Shown: one piece after another, positions 31,990 to 43,779 of the stretch
Layout: each line of letters starts with the position of its first letter
Numbering within the stretch: the first letter of the stretch is position 1
Assembly: GCA_008729055.1 (NCBI GenBank)
Contig: SDUX01000008.1
Coordinates: 4,489,756-4,553,755, forward strand
Reading direction: 5' to 3'
DNA: 64,000 bases
From: Pyropia haitanensis
Taxonomy: Eukaryota; Rhodophyta; Bangiophyceae; Bangiales; Bangiaceae
Program-made: the position numbers and the translations under genes
Notes under the pieces: generated by a model
Databases searched by the model: none
Told to the model about the DNA's origin: nothing
The model's input: the letters and a program-made list of their open reading frames with translations, nothing else

Positions 31990-34742
31990 TCGCCGCCGAG
32001 GGCGGCGCTGGCGGTGACGCCGGCGACGGCGACGCGTGCCCCCCCCCCCCCCCCCCCCCCCCCGGCGGCGTGCCACCACCACCACCCCCACCGCCCACCC
32101 CAGCGGCGGCGGCGGCCGTCATCGACGTGCCCGCCGCGCCCGCCGGCCCGACGCCGTGCCCCCCCGGCTTCCCCAATGGCGCCGCCGGCACCGGCACGTA
32201 CCGCCTGGACGCGTCGGAAGCGGGCCTCCCCCTCACCTACGACGTCGACGCGATTGAACGGTACTGGAAGGCACGCCCCGCCGAGCTCCGCGCCCGCACC
32301 TGGCGCGTCATGCGCCTGGCGGGCCCGTTTGTCGCGGCGCTGACGCTCGACATGCGGACGGGCGCGATCGCGGGCAAGGGCCGCGCGCGCGCGGCGGAGC
32401 TGCGGGAGCTGCTGACGCAGCTGGGCGCGTCGTGGATTAAGCTGGGCCAGGCGCTGTCGGTGCGGCCCGACCTGATTGGGCCCGGCGCGATGGAGGAGCT
32501 CCAGCAGCTGTGCGACGCGGTGCCGTGCTTTTCGTCCGACGTGGCGCGGGGGATGATCGAGGCGGAGCTGGGCCTGCCCGTGGACGAGGTGTTTTCGAGC
32601 TTGTCGGCGGAGCCCATCGCGGCGGCCAGCCTGGGCCAAGTCTACCGGGGGGTGCTCCGCGGGTCGGGCGAGCGGGTGGCGGTCAAGGTGCAGCGGCCCG
32701 ACATGCTGCGGAGCGTCAGCTTGGACCTCTACCTCATGCGCCGGCTGCTGGGGGGCGTCCAAAAGGTGCAGGACCGGTTCACGTCGGTCAAGAGCGACCT
32801 GGTGGGCCTCCTCGACGAGTGGGCGGCGGGCATGTTTAAGGAGCTCGACTATGTGAATGAGGCCAACAACAGCCGCCGCTTTTACGACCTTGTCGCGCCG
32901 CGGCTGGGGGGTGACAACCTCGTCGTGCCGTCGGTGTACCTGGGCTGGACCAGCCGCAAGGTGCTGGTGATGGAGTGGATTGACGGGAAGAAGCTGGCCG
33001 AGGCGGAGCCGGAAGAAGTCAAGGAGCTGCTGTCACTGGGCGTCGAGTGCTTCCTCATCCAGCTGCTCCAGACGGGCTTCATGCACGCGGTACGTTGGGG
33101 CTGCGCGACTTGCTCGCGTGCTCACACTGGCTGTTGACCGTGCCTACGGGTGTGTCGGGCTGGTGGCGACTGGGACTGGAGTGGCCGGCCGGTCTTGCTG
33201 GTCGGTGCCCCTCCGCGTTCACGATTTCTAACCGTCCCGCCCGTTGGCTACAGCCGTCTCGATGACCTGATTGTGCTTTGCGCTGCTCTGCCCTGTGGGT
33301 CGCCTGCGCACTGCTACGGTTGCCGTTGTTCCTGCTCTTGCCTCCCTCCCCCCCCTCCACAGGACCCCCACCCCGGCAACCTGTTTCTCACGTCGACGGG
33401 CAAGCTCGCGGTCCTCGACTTTGGCCTCATGTCGACCATCAGCGAGTCGTACCGCCACTCGTGCGTCAGCGCGATCATCCACCTGGCCAACCGGGATTAC
33501 GAGAAGGTCGTCCAAGACTTTATCGACCTGGACTTTCTCGCCGCCGACACGGACCGCGTGCAGGTGCAGGCGGTGCTCGGGGCGATCCTGGACCAGGCGC
33601 TGACGGGGGGCGGCGCCAAGAGCATCAACTTTGCGTCGCTGTCGGAGGAGCTCGCGGCGGTGACCTTCCAGTTTGAGTTTTCGGTGCCGCCGCAGATCGC
33701 GCTCATCCTCCGCGCGCTGTCGGTGCTGGAGGGCATCGCGCTGACGGGGGACCCCAACTACCGGCTGGTCATGTCGAGCTTCCCGTTTATCTCACGCCAC
33801 ATCCTGACGAGCGACGCGCCGGCGCTGCGCACCACCCTCCGGGAGGTGCTCTACCGTGACGGCGCGTTTTCGCCCGTCCGCCTGTCGGTGCTCATCAACT
33901 CGGCGCAGGGCTTCCTCGGCGACACGGACGCGTTTGTCGATTTCGACACGCCCCCCGCCGATGGCTCGTCGGCCGCCGACGCGGTCGCCTTCCTCGCCAG
34001 TGACCAGGGCGCCCTCATCCGGGAGCTGCTGTCGGATGAGCTCGCGGCGGGCCTCGACGTGCTCGTCCGTCACCACTACTCGCGGCTGCTGGCCGCGGTC
34101 GACGCGGCGGTCACACCACGGCGGCTGCTGGCCGCACCGGCCGCGCCGGTACGGGCGCTCGCCGCGATCGCCGCGGCGTTGCCGCCGCTGCCACTGCCGG
34201 GCGGGCTCGCGCTGCGGCCGGCCAGCCCGCTGCTGCCGTTTGTGCCGCGGCTCGGGTTTTTGGAGGAGCGCACCGCGCGGGGCGCCGCCGCCGCGGCGGC
34301 GCGGCCGCCGCCGCCGGGCGGGTTGCCGACGTGGACGTCGGCGACGGCGGCGGCGGCGGGCGGCGCCGCCGTGACGGCGGCGGTGCCGCCGCCGCCGCCG
34401 CCGCCCGCCTGGGCGGCGCCCGTCCCGTCCCCGCGCCGCGGCGCCCTGTCGGCGCTCCTCCCGCCCGTCACGGCGGAGGAGCAGCGGTACCTGCGGAACC
34501 TGGCCGACATCCTCGCCTACTTTTCGTCGCAGCCCGCGGCGGGGGGGGCGGGCGCCGACGCGCTGCGGGTGCTCCTGCCGGCGGTGGCGCCCAAGCTGGG
34601 CGGCGTCGCGCGGCACGTGGTCGGGCGGCTGGGCGAGAAGGCCGCCGCGCGGGTGTTGGCCGAGGTGATTGGCGCGCCGCGGGTGGTGGCGCCGCCGGTG
34701 GCGGTGCCGGTGAACGGGGCGGGGGTGGTGGTGGACGTCTAG
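31831..34742 (+). CDS. ABC1/ADCK (UbiB-like) atypical kinase, likely plastid (2 exons, one frameshift)
   Basis: Exons 31831-33089 and 33363-34742; intron GTACGT...AG. The N-terminus (MALDRPAFVPAAP, then Arg/Ala-rich) looks like a red-algal transit peptide. A C run at 32039-32062 shifts the frame; exon 1 is one base short of a multiple of three. Core motifs are the KxGQ segment ASWIKLGQALSVRPDLI, the Ala-rich loop AEPIAAASLGQVY, VAVKVQRPDM (ATP-site Lys), ELDYVNEANN, VLVMEWIDG, then exactly at exon 2 DPHPGN and the metal-binding LDFGLMS. ABC1 kinases act on prenyl-quinone metabolism and plastoglobule or mitochondrial lipid homeostasis. The C-terminal 250 residues are an Ala/Pro-rich extension ending in a helical VAPKLGGVARHVVGRLG. 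Convergent with alpha-SNAP. Confidence 0.92.
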
Positions 34743-35206
34743 CTGGAGGGGGGGGGGGGGGGGGGGGGGTGGGGTGGGCTCGCCCGCTGTCTGTATTTTT
34801 TTTATTTTTTGGGTCGTGTGTGGCGGCGCGTCTAGGTGTATCCGTGTACAGGTAGGCAGGATGGGGACGCGCGGCGGCCGATTTCCTCGTTTCTCGCTGC
34901 GCTCGCGTCTTGGCCGTCCACGCGAGTCAGTCCCCGCGTTTGCGCGCAGCCAGTCGCCCACCAACTCGCCAAGCCCTCCGCACGCCCGAGGCGGGGCGTC
35001 TGCCGTGGCAACCGCGACGCACAAACGCGGGGAGGCCTGTCGTGCATGGACGCGCATTAAAAAAAAAAAAATCACAGCAACACGAGAACAACAGACCGAG
35101 TGGGAGGCAACCAATACAGGCCTGCCCCCTCCCCACCATGCACCCCCTCCCGACCCCCCACCCGCTCCCCACCACGTGCTCCCCCCCCCCCGCCCCCCGT
35201 TACCCT
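34743..35206. other. Convergent spacer, ABC1 kinase / alpha-SNAP
   Basis: A G run starts a few bases after the kinase stop (34747-34770), followed by a T-rich block (34796-34812). An A run lies at 35059-35070 and a C-run cluster at 35180-35203, the alpha-SNAP trailer on its sense strand. No gene. Confidence 0.55.
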
Positions 35207-36124
35207 TTACAACAAGTCGTCCTCCCCAGCGCTCTTCATCCCCTTCTTGATCACCAGCAGCAGCGCCGTCCGCGCCGGGTCCAGCTTGCCCACACTATCA
35301 TACTCGACGCACGCGGCCGTAAACGCGTCCACATCACCCGCCTCGGTGGCGGCCACCACCCCCGCCAGCAGCCGCCCCTCGCGGGTGCCCCCGAGCGTGG
35401 CGTCCAGGCCCTCGTAGCGGTCGAGCGCGCGGCGGGCGGCGACCGCGTCGCCGCCCGCAGCGACGCACAGGCCCGCGCTCAGCAGGTGCTCCCGCGCGCC
35501 ATACTTCAACAGCGGACTCGCCAGCGCCTCGGCGGCGACCGCCTCAAACGTCGCCGCCGCGTCGGCGTACGCGCCGCGCGCGGCGGCGAGGCCCGCCACC
35601 TTGGCGCGGCAGCCCGCGGCGCTGCTCTTGGCGTCCTCCCCCGTATAAAAGTCCGCGGCACGCGCGTAGGCCGCCTCCGCGGCGGCCGCGTCGCCGGCGG
35701 CTTCGTGCAGCTCGGCAATGTCCTTGACGAGCCGCGCGCACTGGGAAAAGTTGGGTGACGACGCCTCGGTGTACAGCCGCACCGCGTCTTCCAGGCTCTC
35801 CACCGCCGCCGCGGTGCCGTCCGGCGCCGCCTTGTACGCCTTGGCCGCGTCCGCGTACAGCCGCGGCGCGCCGTGGGCGGCGTCGGGGGACTGCTCCGCG
35901 GCGGCCGCGGCGGAGCGGTACGCGCTGCCAGCGTCGGCGTAGCGCTTGGCCAGCTTGTACGCGCCGGCCGCCTTGGCAAACAGCTCCGACGCCTCCTCGG
36001 ACCGCGCCGCCGCGGCGGTCGAGGAGGAGAAGAGGGAGCGGAGGAAGCCGGGGTTTTTGGCGCCGGCGAGCTTGGCCGTCGCCTCGTCTTGCAGCCGCCG
36101 CGCGCGGACGACGTTGTCCGCCAT
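35207..36124 (-). CDS. NAPA: Alpha-soluble NSF attachment protein (alpha-SNAP/Sec17)
   Basis: Intact single exon of 305 residues, close to the usual 290-295. TPR-like helical repeats run throughout: ASELFAKAAGAYKLAKRYAD, VESLEDAVRLYTEASSPNFS, ARLVKDIAELHEAAGD, ADFYTGEDAKSSAAGCRAK. The C-terminus reads LLLVIKKGMKSAGEDDLL, matching the LRIKK...(E)DDL end of the family; the near-terminal Leu is the residue needed to stimulate NSF ATPase. Alpha-SNAP recruits NSF to spent SNARE complexes so that they can be disassembled. The N-terminal membrane loop (GFLRSLFSSS) is present. The start at 36124 fits the family; the leader is C-rich on the sense strand. Confidence 0.93.
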   Translation of the reverse strand: MADNVVRARRLQDEATAKLAGAKNPGFLRSLFSSSTAAAARSEEASELFAKAAGAYKLAKRYADAGSAYRSAAAAAEQSPDAAHGAPRLYADAAKAYKAAPDGTAAAVESLEDAVRLYTEASSPNFSQCARLVKDIAELHEAAGDAAAAEAAYARAADFYTGEDAKSSAAGCRAKVAGLAAARGAYADAAATFEAVAAEALASPLLKYGAREHLLSAGLCVAAGGDAVAARRALDRYEGLDATLGGTREGRLLAGVVAATEAGDVDAFTAACVEYDSVGKLDPARTALLLVIKKGMKSAGEDDLL

Positions 36125-36748
36125 GGTGGGTCGGCGGGGGGGGGCGGCGGGGGGGGGGGGGCGGCGCGACGCGACCAGACTCTGGGAAGGGGTGGCGGGA
36201 GGGGGCGGGGAAGGACAGTGGCGGCCTAGAAAAAAAGAGGAAAACAGGCAAGGAGGCCACCACCGTGGTCAGGACCGGCCGGCACAGCGACGCGGCCGGC
36301 ACGACAGCAGGAGGGCGGTGCCGGCGGTGGCAGGCGGGTGGGACGGCAGGCGCATCGACGGCCACGGTGCACTCGTCAACGACAGCGTGCAACGGGCGCG
36401 TGGGCAGAGTCTCCGTCGCGTCTTGCAGGCCCACGCGGACAGTCGGCTGACGGGGGCGGGGTGCATACGTGGCAGGTCGCTCCATGCGGTGGAATGGAAT
36501 TGTCGTGTGACGAGATTCGCAGCGGAGAAACCGCCCCGTATTTTGGTTGCACGCATTCACGGTGGACGATCACGAGCACGACGACGTCATCCGCTGCTGA
36601 CGACGGCATCCCGTTCCCCCCCCGTACCTTGCCCCCCTCCTCCGCTCTCGCACACGCCCGCTGCTCTGCCGTGTCCCACTGTTCGGGTCGCCCTCCTTTT
36701 TTCTTCCTCCAACCCCCTTTTTTTTTGTTGTCTCTCCCTCCCCTGAGT
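36125..36748. promoter_or_regulatory. Divergent promoter region, alpha-SNAP / small unknown gene
   Basis: 624 bases: G runs next to the alpha-SNAP start, a mid-region of lower GC (36470-36600), then a C/T-rich leader with T runs (36690-36745) up to ATG 36749. No TATA motif obvious. Confidence 0.45.
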
Positions 36749-37390
36749 ATGCTGCTCCGCCACGCCCGCCGCCTCGGCCGGCACCTCCCCCCCCCCCCCC
36801 CACGTGCCCCCCCCCCCCCCCGCGAGGGGCATCACGCTCCTCGGCCACGGTGCGGCCACCCCCGCCCCCCCCTCCCCACCGCCGACGACCTCCTCTCCGG
36901 TGCCCTCGGCACGGACCCGTCCTCGCCCGCCGCGACGGCGCCGCTCTCCCCCGACGACCGCCTCGCGGCGGCGGCGGCGCTCGTTGCCGCGACGGGCGTG
37001 CCGCTCGCAACCACCACCTGGGCGGCGCTGACGAGCCGCGCGGCGGGTGCCGCCGCCGTCGCGGCGGCGGCCGCCGAGTCGGCGCCGCGGCTGTCGCCCC
37101 ACGCGCGCGCGCTCGTCCGCCCCGCCGCCGCCGCCGCCGCCGACGCGGACGCGGGCGGCGGTGGCGGCGACGCGGTGGCGGCGGCGGCTGAGGCGGCAGC
37201 GGCGGCGCCGTCGGCGGCGGCGGCGGCGGCGGTGGCGGCGGCGGGGATGCCGCCCAACTTGACCATCGACCCGCGGGTGTACAAGGTGCGGGCGTATCAG
37301 GGGCTGTGGACGGAGCGTCGTAAGGTGCTGCGGTCGGAGGCCGAGGCGGACGCGCGGTCCGCGGCGGCCGAGGGGGGGGGAGGGGGGTAG
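36749..37390 (+). CDS. Unrecognised small protein with possible mitochondrial presequence
   Basis: 213 residues. The N-terminus MLLRHARRLGRHLPP is basic and amphipathic, as in mitochondrial presequences. Then come PTADDLLSGALGTDP, a long Ala-rich helix, and a conserved-looking C-terminus NLTIDPRVYKVRAYQGLWTE followed by RRKVLRSEAEADARS. Two C runs at 36789-36822 may hide a frame change in the N-terminal 40 residues; the alternative frame there reads GITLLGHGAATPAP. I do not recognise the family; the C-terminal motif would be the best search query. Stop TAG at 37388-37390, followed by a long G run. Confidence 0.5.
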   Translation: MLLRHARRLGRHLPPPPPRAPPPPREGHHAPRPRCGHPRPPLPTADDLLSGALGTDPSSPAATAPLSPDDRLAAAAALVAATGVPLATTTWAALTSRAAGAAAVAAAAAESAPRLSPHARALVRPAAAAAADADAGGGGGDAVAAAAEAAAAAPSAAAAAAVAAAGMPPNLTIDPRVYKVRAYQGLWTERRKVLRSEAEADARSAAAEGGGGG

Positions 37391-38234
37391 GCCATGACGG
37401 GGGGCGGGCGGGAGGTTGGGGGGGGGGGGGGGGGGGGGTGGGGTGGATGTGGCAGGCGTCGGGAGGGAGTTGGTGGACGCTCGTCGTGGCGTGTGGCAGC
37501 GGTCCTGGGCGGCCGCCGCATCACCGCTACGGGAGGGAGGGGGAGTCCGTGGCACGCCGTGGGCACAGGACGGCGCGCCCACCTTTTGCCGCGGCAGGGG
37601 ATGCGGGGGCGGGGCGTCGGGTAGGGGGGGGAGGCGGCGTTGGTGGGTCCGCCCCTGGGATCCGCGGCGACGCCGCGGGCGAAGCGTCTGTTTGTGTACG
37701 CGACTGTCGTTCGCGGGTGGTGGGTGGGGACGTGGGCCGGGGGGGGGCGAGGCTGGAGTGGTGGGTGGCGGTGGGTTGCGACAGCGTTTGTGTGCTAGGG
37801 AGGGTGCTTCTGGTGGCCGCTCGCGGGAGGCGTAGGCGGAGAGGGCGGGGGGACGCGGCAGGGGGATGCGGCTGGTGCCACCGAGCGTGGCGACCGCTCG
37901 GGCGGGGCGCCGCCGCTGCCGCTGCCGTCGCTGCCGCTGGCGATGGGGCTGCCGTGGGGGATGCCATCCTGCGCGGGTGGATGCCTGGGGGGGGCCGCCT
38001 GGGCAGGGGCGGCCGCTGTCGGTGCGCTGCCGCCGGCGCCGCCCGCCTGTCCTGGCTACGCTCCGCCCGCCCGCCGGCCGCCCACGCTCCCGGCGTGGAC
38101 GCTGGGCTGGGGGCGGCGGCGAGCAAAGGGCCAGGGTGGGGTGAGAGAAAAAGGGTTGGGGGATTGGGGGGGGGGGTGGGGAGTGGGCCGTTTATTTGGT
38201 TTCGCACGCGGGGCGCCCCCGCCGGCGCCCGCCG
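37391..38234. other. Convergent spacer between the small unknown gene and GT14
   Basis: G run at 37420-37437 after the stop, then G-rich DNA throughout. Open frames exist but lack conserved features. No gene called. Confidence 0.5.
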
Positions 38235-39787
38235 TCAGACGCAGTTGCCGCTGCCGTCACAGTCGCCCGGCCCGAGCACCACGTCCCCGTCGGCGAGCCG
38301 TACCAGCCACCGCACGTACTCGCGTGCGGCGGCGGCGGCGGCGGCGCCCGCGCCGGCGCCGTCGAGGGCGGCCATCAGCGGCGAGTCGGGGGTACGGAAC
38401 TTGCGGGCGTACCACTTGGGCGACGCCCGCAGGGCCGCCTCGAACGGATACGTGCCGCCGCCGGGCGCGATGGTGCGGGTGCTGGTGCTGTGGTTGGTGG
38501 CGGCGGCGGCGGCGGCGTCTGCCGGGCCTTCCACCTCGTCGACCGTCAGCGGGTGCTGGTCACCGACGCGCCCCTCAAACGTCCACCGCACGTCGCGGAG
38601 GCAGTTGGACACGACGCGCGCCCGCCACACCGACGACCCGCGCACGAGGCTGACAAAGTAGTGCTCGGCTGCGTCGGCAGCGTACGCAAACGCCATCAAC
38701 GACCGCCGCGCGGCCGCGCCGCGCGCGGCGTACGTGACAAAGTCTCGGTGGAGGATCATCCACGCCTCGGCGGTGCCGACCTGCCCCGCCGTCGACGCGT
38801 AGAGCGGCGACCGCGCCGCCGCGCCCGTGGCCGCGTCGGCCAGGACGGGCGACAGCTCCCCATCCGCCGCCGCCGCCGCCGCCGCCACCGACGGCGACGA
38901 CGACGACGCCGCCGCCGCCGCCGCCCGGCGGGCGGTGACATTGCGCGCGGCGGGGGAGGCGTCGCCAAAGTCGGCGAGCACCGGGTCGAGGAAGAGGTAG
39001 CCGAGGCGGTCGCGCTCGATCGTGGCGGTCGCCGCCGTGACGGTGGTTGTAAAAAACGTGCGCGGCTTGCGCGCGACGAGCGGGTCCGCGAGCAGTCGCC
39101 GCTGCGCGGTGATCGGCAGCAGCGGGTAGTCGCTGCCGCTCAGGTTGAGCCAGTACGTCCACGGGGTGGCCGACCGGAGCGCCACCTCCATCGCGTCGAG
39201 GGTGTTGAGCACGAGCGAGACGCCCCGGTACGTGAGCGCCGCCCGCTCCATCACCACCACGTTGGCGGCGTACGCGGGCGACGCGGCGAGGGCGGCGAGC
39301 ACGGGGGAGAGCGCCGCGTCGGGGATGGACGCGTCAAAGTGGACGGCGTAGGTGTTACGGGGGTGGTGGATGCGCGACAGGAGGCGGGGGAAGAGGGGCA
39401 GGTTGGCCTCGGAGACTTGCACAAAGATGGCCATGTCCGCCTCGGGGGGGTCCGCCGCGGCCGCCGACGGGGGGGGCACGGGCGGCGGGGGGGGGGTGGG
39501 CGCAGACGCAACGGACGGGCGGGGGCGGTCCCCGGCGCGCAGCGCATACGTGGGTGGTGCCGCCGTGGCGGGCGCCGGGACGGCGGCGCCGCCGCCGCTG
39601 GTGGCGCGGCCGCCACTGGCCGCCGGCAGGGGGTTTGCACCAGCCAAACTCCCGGCCGATGGGCCGCCAGCGCCGCCAGCGCCGCCAGCGTCGACAGCGC
39701 CGCCAGCGCCGCCAGCGTCGACAGCGCCGCCGCCCACGGCCGGTCGGGGAGGTTGGCCCGCAGCAGCCGCCGCCGCGCCCACCGCCA

Positions 39788-39835
<48 letters not shown>

Positions 39836-40321
39836 TGCCATCCCCCACCGGCGCTGTATACGCATTGAGGGTGACCCCCCCCCCACCGCCGGCAGCGGCC
39901 ACAGCGACAAGGCCGCCCGGTGTGGCGCGCCCGGCGCGGCCGCCGCGGCGTGCGACGCCGCCGCGCCCGCCGCCGCCGCCGCCGCCGCCGCGCCCGCCGC
40001 CGCCGCCGTGTCGGCCGCCGCCGTCACCGCCGCCGCCGCGGCGGCCGCCGCGGAGCGCGCGCCGACGCGGAGCGGGTTTTGGTCGGCGGGGCCGGTCGCC
40101 GCCGCGACGGCGGCAAGGCCGCGGCGCCACCACCCGTCGCCGCCAGCGTTGTCGGCAGAGGCGGCGGCGGCGGCGGCGGCGGTGCCGCTACTCAGCGGGC
40201 TGCCAGACGCGGTGGACGCGACGGTGGCGGCGGCGGCCACCACCGCCGCCGCCGCCACGACCACCACGGTGCGGGTGGGGAGCCGGCGGTGGCGACGACG
40301 ACACAGATGACAGGTCCGCAT
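38235..40321 (-). CDS. GT14 glycosyltransferase (core-2/I-branching or xylosyltransferase-like); one frameshift
   Basis: ATG 40319-40321 starts MRTCHLCRRRHRRLP and a membrane anchor (TVVVVAAAAVVAAAATVA), a type II Golgi topology. After an Ala-rich stem and a frame change at a C run near 39872, the catalytic domain follows: ADMAIFVQVSEANLPLFPRL, RNTYAVHFDASIP, VVVMERAALTYRGVSLV, TYWLNLSGSDYPLLPI (the GT14 hallmark), QVGTAEAWMILHRDFVTY and AEHYFVSLVRGS. The end is GDCDGSGNCV. GT14 enzymes add GlcNAc, xylose or glucuronic acid to glycans. Donor cannot be assigned. Poly-Ala/Ser inserts interrupt the domain near 38880-38930. The stem region holds a 27-nt GCC/GTC repeat (39660-39735). With the GT92-like gene it is one of two Golgi transferases here. 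Confidence 0.85.
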
Positions 40322-42151
40322 GGTGGGCCAAGTTTGTGGGGGGAGGAGACAGGGGACGGAGAGAAGGAGGGTATACAGGGGTACGGGGTGAGGAGGAGGT
40401 ACAGGGTGGAATGGCAAAAGGTGGGTACACGTGATGGGGACGGAAGCGAGCCAGCGTCACCGACACTGTTGGGAAAGGTGGAGCAAGGAGAGGAGGAGCG
40501 CGGTGGGCGGGGAAGGAGAAGGCCAGCAAGAAGAACGATGGGAGGCGCGGCGGCTGGGCGCGGCCCCCCGCTCGTCACGGTGGCGCATTAGTGGGGGAAA
40601 ACAGGGGCAACCGGTTGCAGCGAAAGGGGGAGAGCAGAGGTGGGGGGGGGGGGGGGAAGCGCCGGCCACGCAGGAGCCCGCCGGCCACGCATGCTGCAGC
40701 CAAAACGAGGGAAGGCAGGGGGCCCGCCGCCGCTGCCGCCGTCAGGGCCGCCGCCGCGGCTGCCACGCACCGCGGCTGCCCCCCCCGCGGGCACGCCCGC
40801 GTGGCGGGCCCACGCACAGCAGCCGCGGCGGCGCCTTTGCCGGCAGCGACCCCCCCTCTGGTCACACTGGCAGGACGGCGGGCGCGTCGCGAGCGCGGCC
40901 GCCGGTGGCAACGGCGCCCGCCGTGGCGGCGGCTGCCACCTCGCGTCGCGGCCGCGGCGGGGGCGTCCACCCTCACCCACTGCGGCCCACCCTCACCCCC
41001 TGCGGCCCACCCTCACCCCTTGCGGCCCACCTTCATCCCTGTGGCCCATCCGCCCACGCCTGCCGCCCCACCCTCCCGTGCCCCCCCCCACCCCCCCCCC
41101 CCCCCCCCCCCCGCCCCAATCCCCCCCGCAGGTGCCACCCGCCACGGTGCGCCAGCAGAGCGAGGCCGCCCGCGCCCGCGCGGTCCGCCCCGGCACACGC
41201 GCGTCGGCACGCGCCCGCCCCCCCGCCGACGCGCCAACCACCGCCGCAGGTCGCCGCCGCTGCCGCCGCTGCCACCGCCGCCGCGGCCGCCGCGGCCGCC
41301 GCCGCGGGCTGACCGTGCGTCCGCCCGCCGGCCACAGGCCGGCCACCCCTGGCGTCCCCGCCGCCGGCCCGGCCGGCCGCCGCGCGCCGCCGCCAAGGAC
41401 ACGGGTCTGCTGGCGTGGCGCGGCGCCCCCCCACCGCCGACTGGTAGCGTGACGCCACGGCGTGCGGGCCGGCGAGGCGGCGGTGGCGGCCAGCGAGCGG
41501 CCGCGGCTGTCAGGACGCGTTCCCGCTGGCTTGGCGTGAGGGGGGGGGGGGGGGAGGGGGGGGCGCGCCCACGTGACGGGCCGCCGATGCGTGCGGGTAG
41601 ACGTGGTGCCCAGCGGGGGGGGGGCAGCGGTGCGGGGGGGCGGGGGGGGGCGGAAGCGCGTCAGGACGGTGCTGCCACGGCTGGTCAGCCGAGGGTGGCC
41701 ACGTGCGGCGGGGCAGCGGGCGTTGGTGCGTGGGCCTTACGGCTCACGAGAGAGCCCGCGGGGCCGGCCTTCCCTGTCCCGCCGTCTTGCCTCGTGCGAG
41801 GCTGACGCGGCCAACACCTACTTGCGTTGTCCTGTTGAAGCAGCAGGCTGTGTCAATTGTCGAATTGCTGTCATGCACCACCTTCCGTCTGGGGTGACAA
41901 GTCTTCGAGTAGTACTTTCTCAACTGGAATGTGACCGCCTTGTCGCTGACAGTGGATCGGGGGCAAGGGCTCTCTGTCCAGGCGCGACCGACCCGCGCGT
42001 CCCGTTTCGCGGCGGTGTGGCGGGCTCCCGCCGCATCCCCATCCCCGCCACCCCCACCCTCCCTTGTCCCACTGCCACCGCCGCGCTCCTCTGTCTCTTC
42101 TTCGCGCCTCGACCCCACTCATTCCGTTCCCCCTTCTCCATTTAGCCCTCC
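40322..42151. promoter_or_regulatory. Divergent region between GT14 and FKBP
   Basis: Purine-rich leader of GT14 to about 40450; a GC-only module (about 40710-41410); a 20-nt tandem repeat (40968-41045); C runs (41086-41112); G-rich DNA (41540-41660); then less GC-rich DNA (41800-41960) and a C/T-rich leader before ATG 42152. No gene found. Confidence 0.45.
40968..41045. repeat. 20-nt tandem repeat, four copies
   Basis: Unit CCACCCTCACCCCCTGCGGC in four slightly diverged head-to-tail copies in the GT14/FKBP intergenic region. Confidence 0.85.
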
Positions 42152-43621
42152 ATGGCTCCCCGTATCGCTGCCAAGGTGGCGCTTGCGCTCGCCCTGCCGC
42201 TGGCGCTGTGGACCACCGCCGTGGCGGCGGCCGACTCGGTTGATGTACGCCACCGGCGACTCTTTTGGGGAGGAGAGCCGCTGGTGGCTAGCGGGAAGGA
42301 GGTGGAGCAGGTGTGGGAGGCGGCGTGGAGCTGATTTTTGCCATTCCCGGGGACGTCCCAGACCCGCCGTGGGCTGCTGGTGGGTGCTGCCGTCGTGGAA
42401 GCCCGCTACCCACCCCCGCTGGTGCGCGCGCAGGGAGGCTTCAGGCGTTGGCCTGTGGTAGGGCTCTGGCGCTGACCGCTCCGGCCTCTGCTTTGGGTGT
42501 CTCGTGCCCGTGTTTTTGTCCCGCCCCTGTGGCGGCGTGCCCCACCCCCCTCGCTGATGGGTCCACTACTCAGATTAAAGTGACCAAGGCGGTGGACGGC
42601 TGCACCCGCAAGGCTGCGGACGGCGATGCCATCAGCGTGCATTACGGTACGTTGCGGTCACTGCTGTCGTGGCTGCCTTCTGCGTCTGGCGTCGTGGCTG
42701 CTTCTTGGGTCTGGCGTCGAAGCTGTACTCTGGGTCTAGCGTCATGGCTGCGCGGGTGTGACCCCGCGGCCACTACCGTGCCGCGCTGACCCGTGTACGC
42801 GGTTTGGAGTGTTGTTCTACTCAACTTGGATGGGTGCGCCTGCGGGCTGCTGGCTGGTGCTGTCTGGGCTTGTCGCTCTGGCCTGACCGTCTGACCCGCA
42901 CTTCGTTTTGTTGTTGGTTTTGCACTGGCCGCCGTTTGGGGACCTTTCCTCGTCGGGACTGCCACCGTTCTTCCCCCCCCCTCACCCTTCACCTTGTGCG
43001 TCTCTCTCCGCTCCCCGCCGCCCACTCCCCCCGCGCGTCCCTCTGTTGGCGCGGCGCAGCCGGGAAGCTGGAGGACGGCACCCCCTTTGACTCGAGCTAC
43101 GACCGGGGCAGCCCCTTTGACCTGACGCTTGGCGCGGGCATGGTCATTCCCGGTACGTTGTTGCGCGCACGGTCGGTGGTGGTCTCTCGTGTCGTTGGCA
43201 CCAGTGGAGGCGGCGTCATCGGCATGTCTGGCGTCCTCCCACCCACTTCTTTCTGTCCTGGCAGTCGCGGTCACGTTCCCGGTGTCTGTGCAGCAAGGCA
43301 CTGACCGACTGCTGTATTATTTTGCTATGTGCGACCCCCCGCCTGTTCTGTCCTGTCCTCTCCTCTCCTTCCTACGCCATCCGCACGTGTCCTGGTGGGC
43401 ATCCCTCCCCCCCTCTATTGCTTTTTTGCCCGCTATCAGGCTGGGAGCAGGGCCTGCAGGGGATGTGCGCCGGCGAGAAGCGTACCCTCACCATCCCCTA
43501 CTCTTTGGCTTACGGCGAGGCCGGTATGGGCCCCATCCCACCCAAGGCTACCCTGGTGTTTGACGTGGAAATGATGAGCATCTCTGGGGATGGCGGCGGC
43601 GGGGCGTCGGAGGACCTCTAG
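42152..43621 (+). CDS. FKBP2: ER-luminal FKBP-type peptidyl-prolyl isomerase (4 exons)
   Basis: Exons 42152-42244, 42574-42646, 43060-43152 and 43440-43621 join to 146 residues with correct phases (0, 1, 1). The 5' splice sites are GTACGC, GTACGT, GTACGT. Residues 1-28 are a signal peptide ([20 protein letters not shown]). The FKBP domain follows: [89 protein letters not shown]. Active-site aromatics (Tyr of HY, Phe of PFD, the Val-Ile, Trp of GW) are conserved. Size matches FKBP2/FKBP13 (about 140). It assists folding in the secretory pathway; no KDEL-like signal is present (end SEDL). The stop is only 158 bases from the end of the convergent ARM-like gene. Confidence 0.94.
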
Positions 43622-43779
43622 GGTGGGTGCGGCTGCAGTCAGTGCTCACAAGGCCAGCTCGATGTCCTTGTTTCCTCGGCAGCGTCGCCGCTTTTTGTTT
43701 TCTTTCCACACTCGTGTTGCACGTGTCTTTGTTTTGCTTATCGCCTCCTTCCACTCACCCCCTGTCCCTGTGCAATCAA

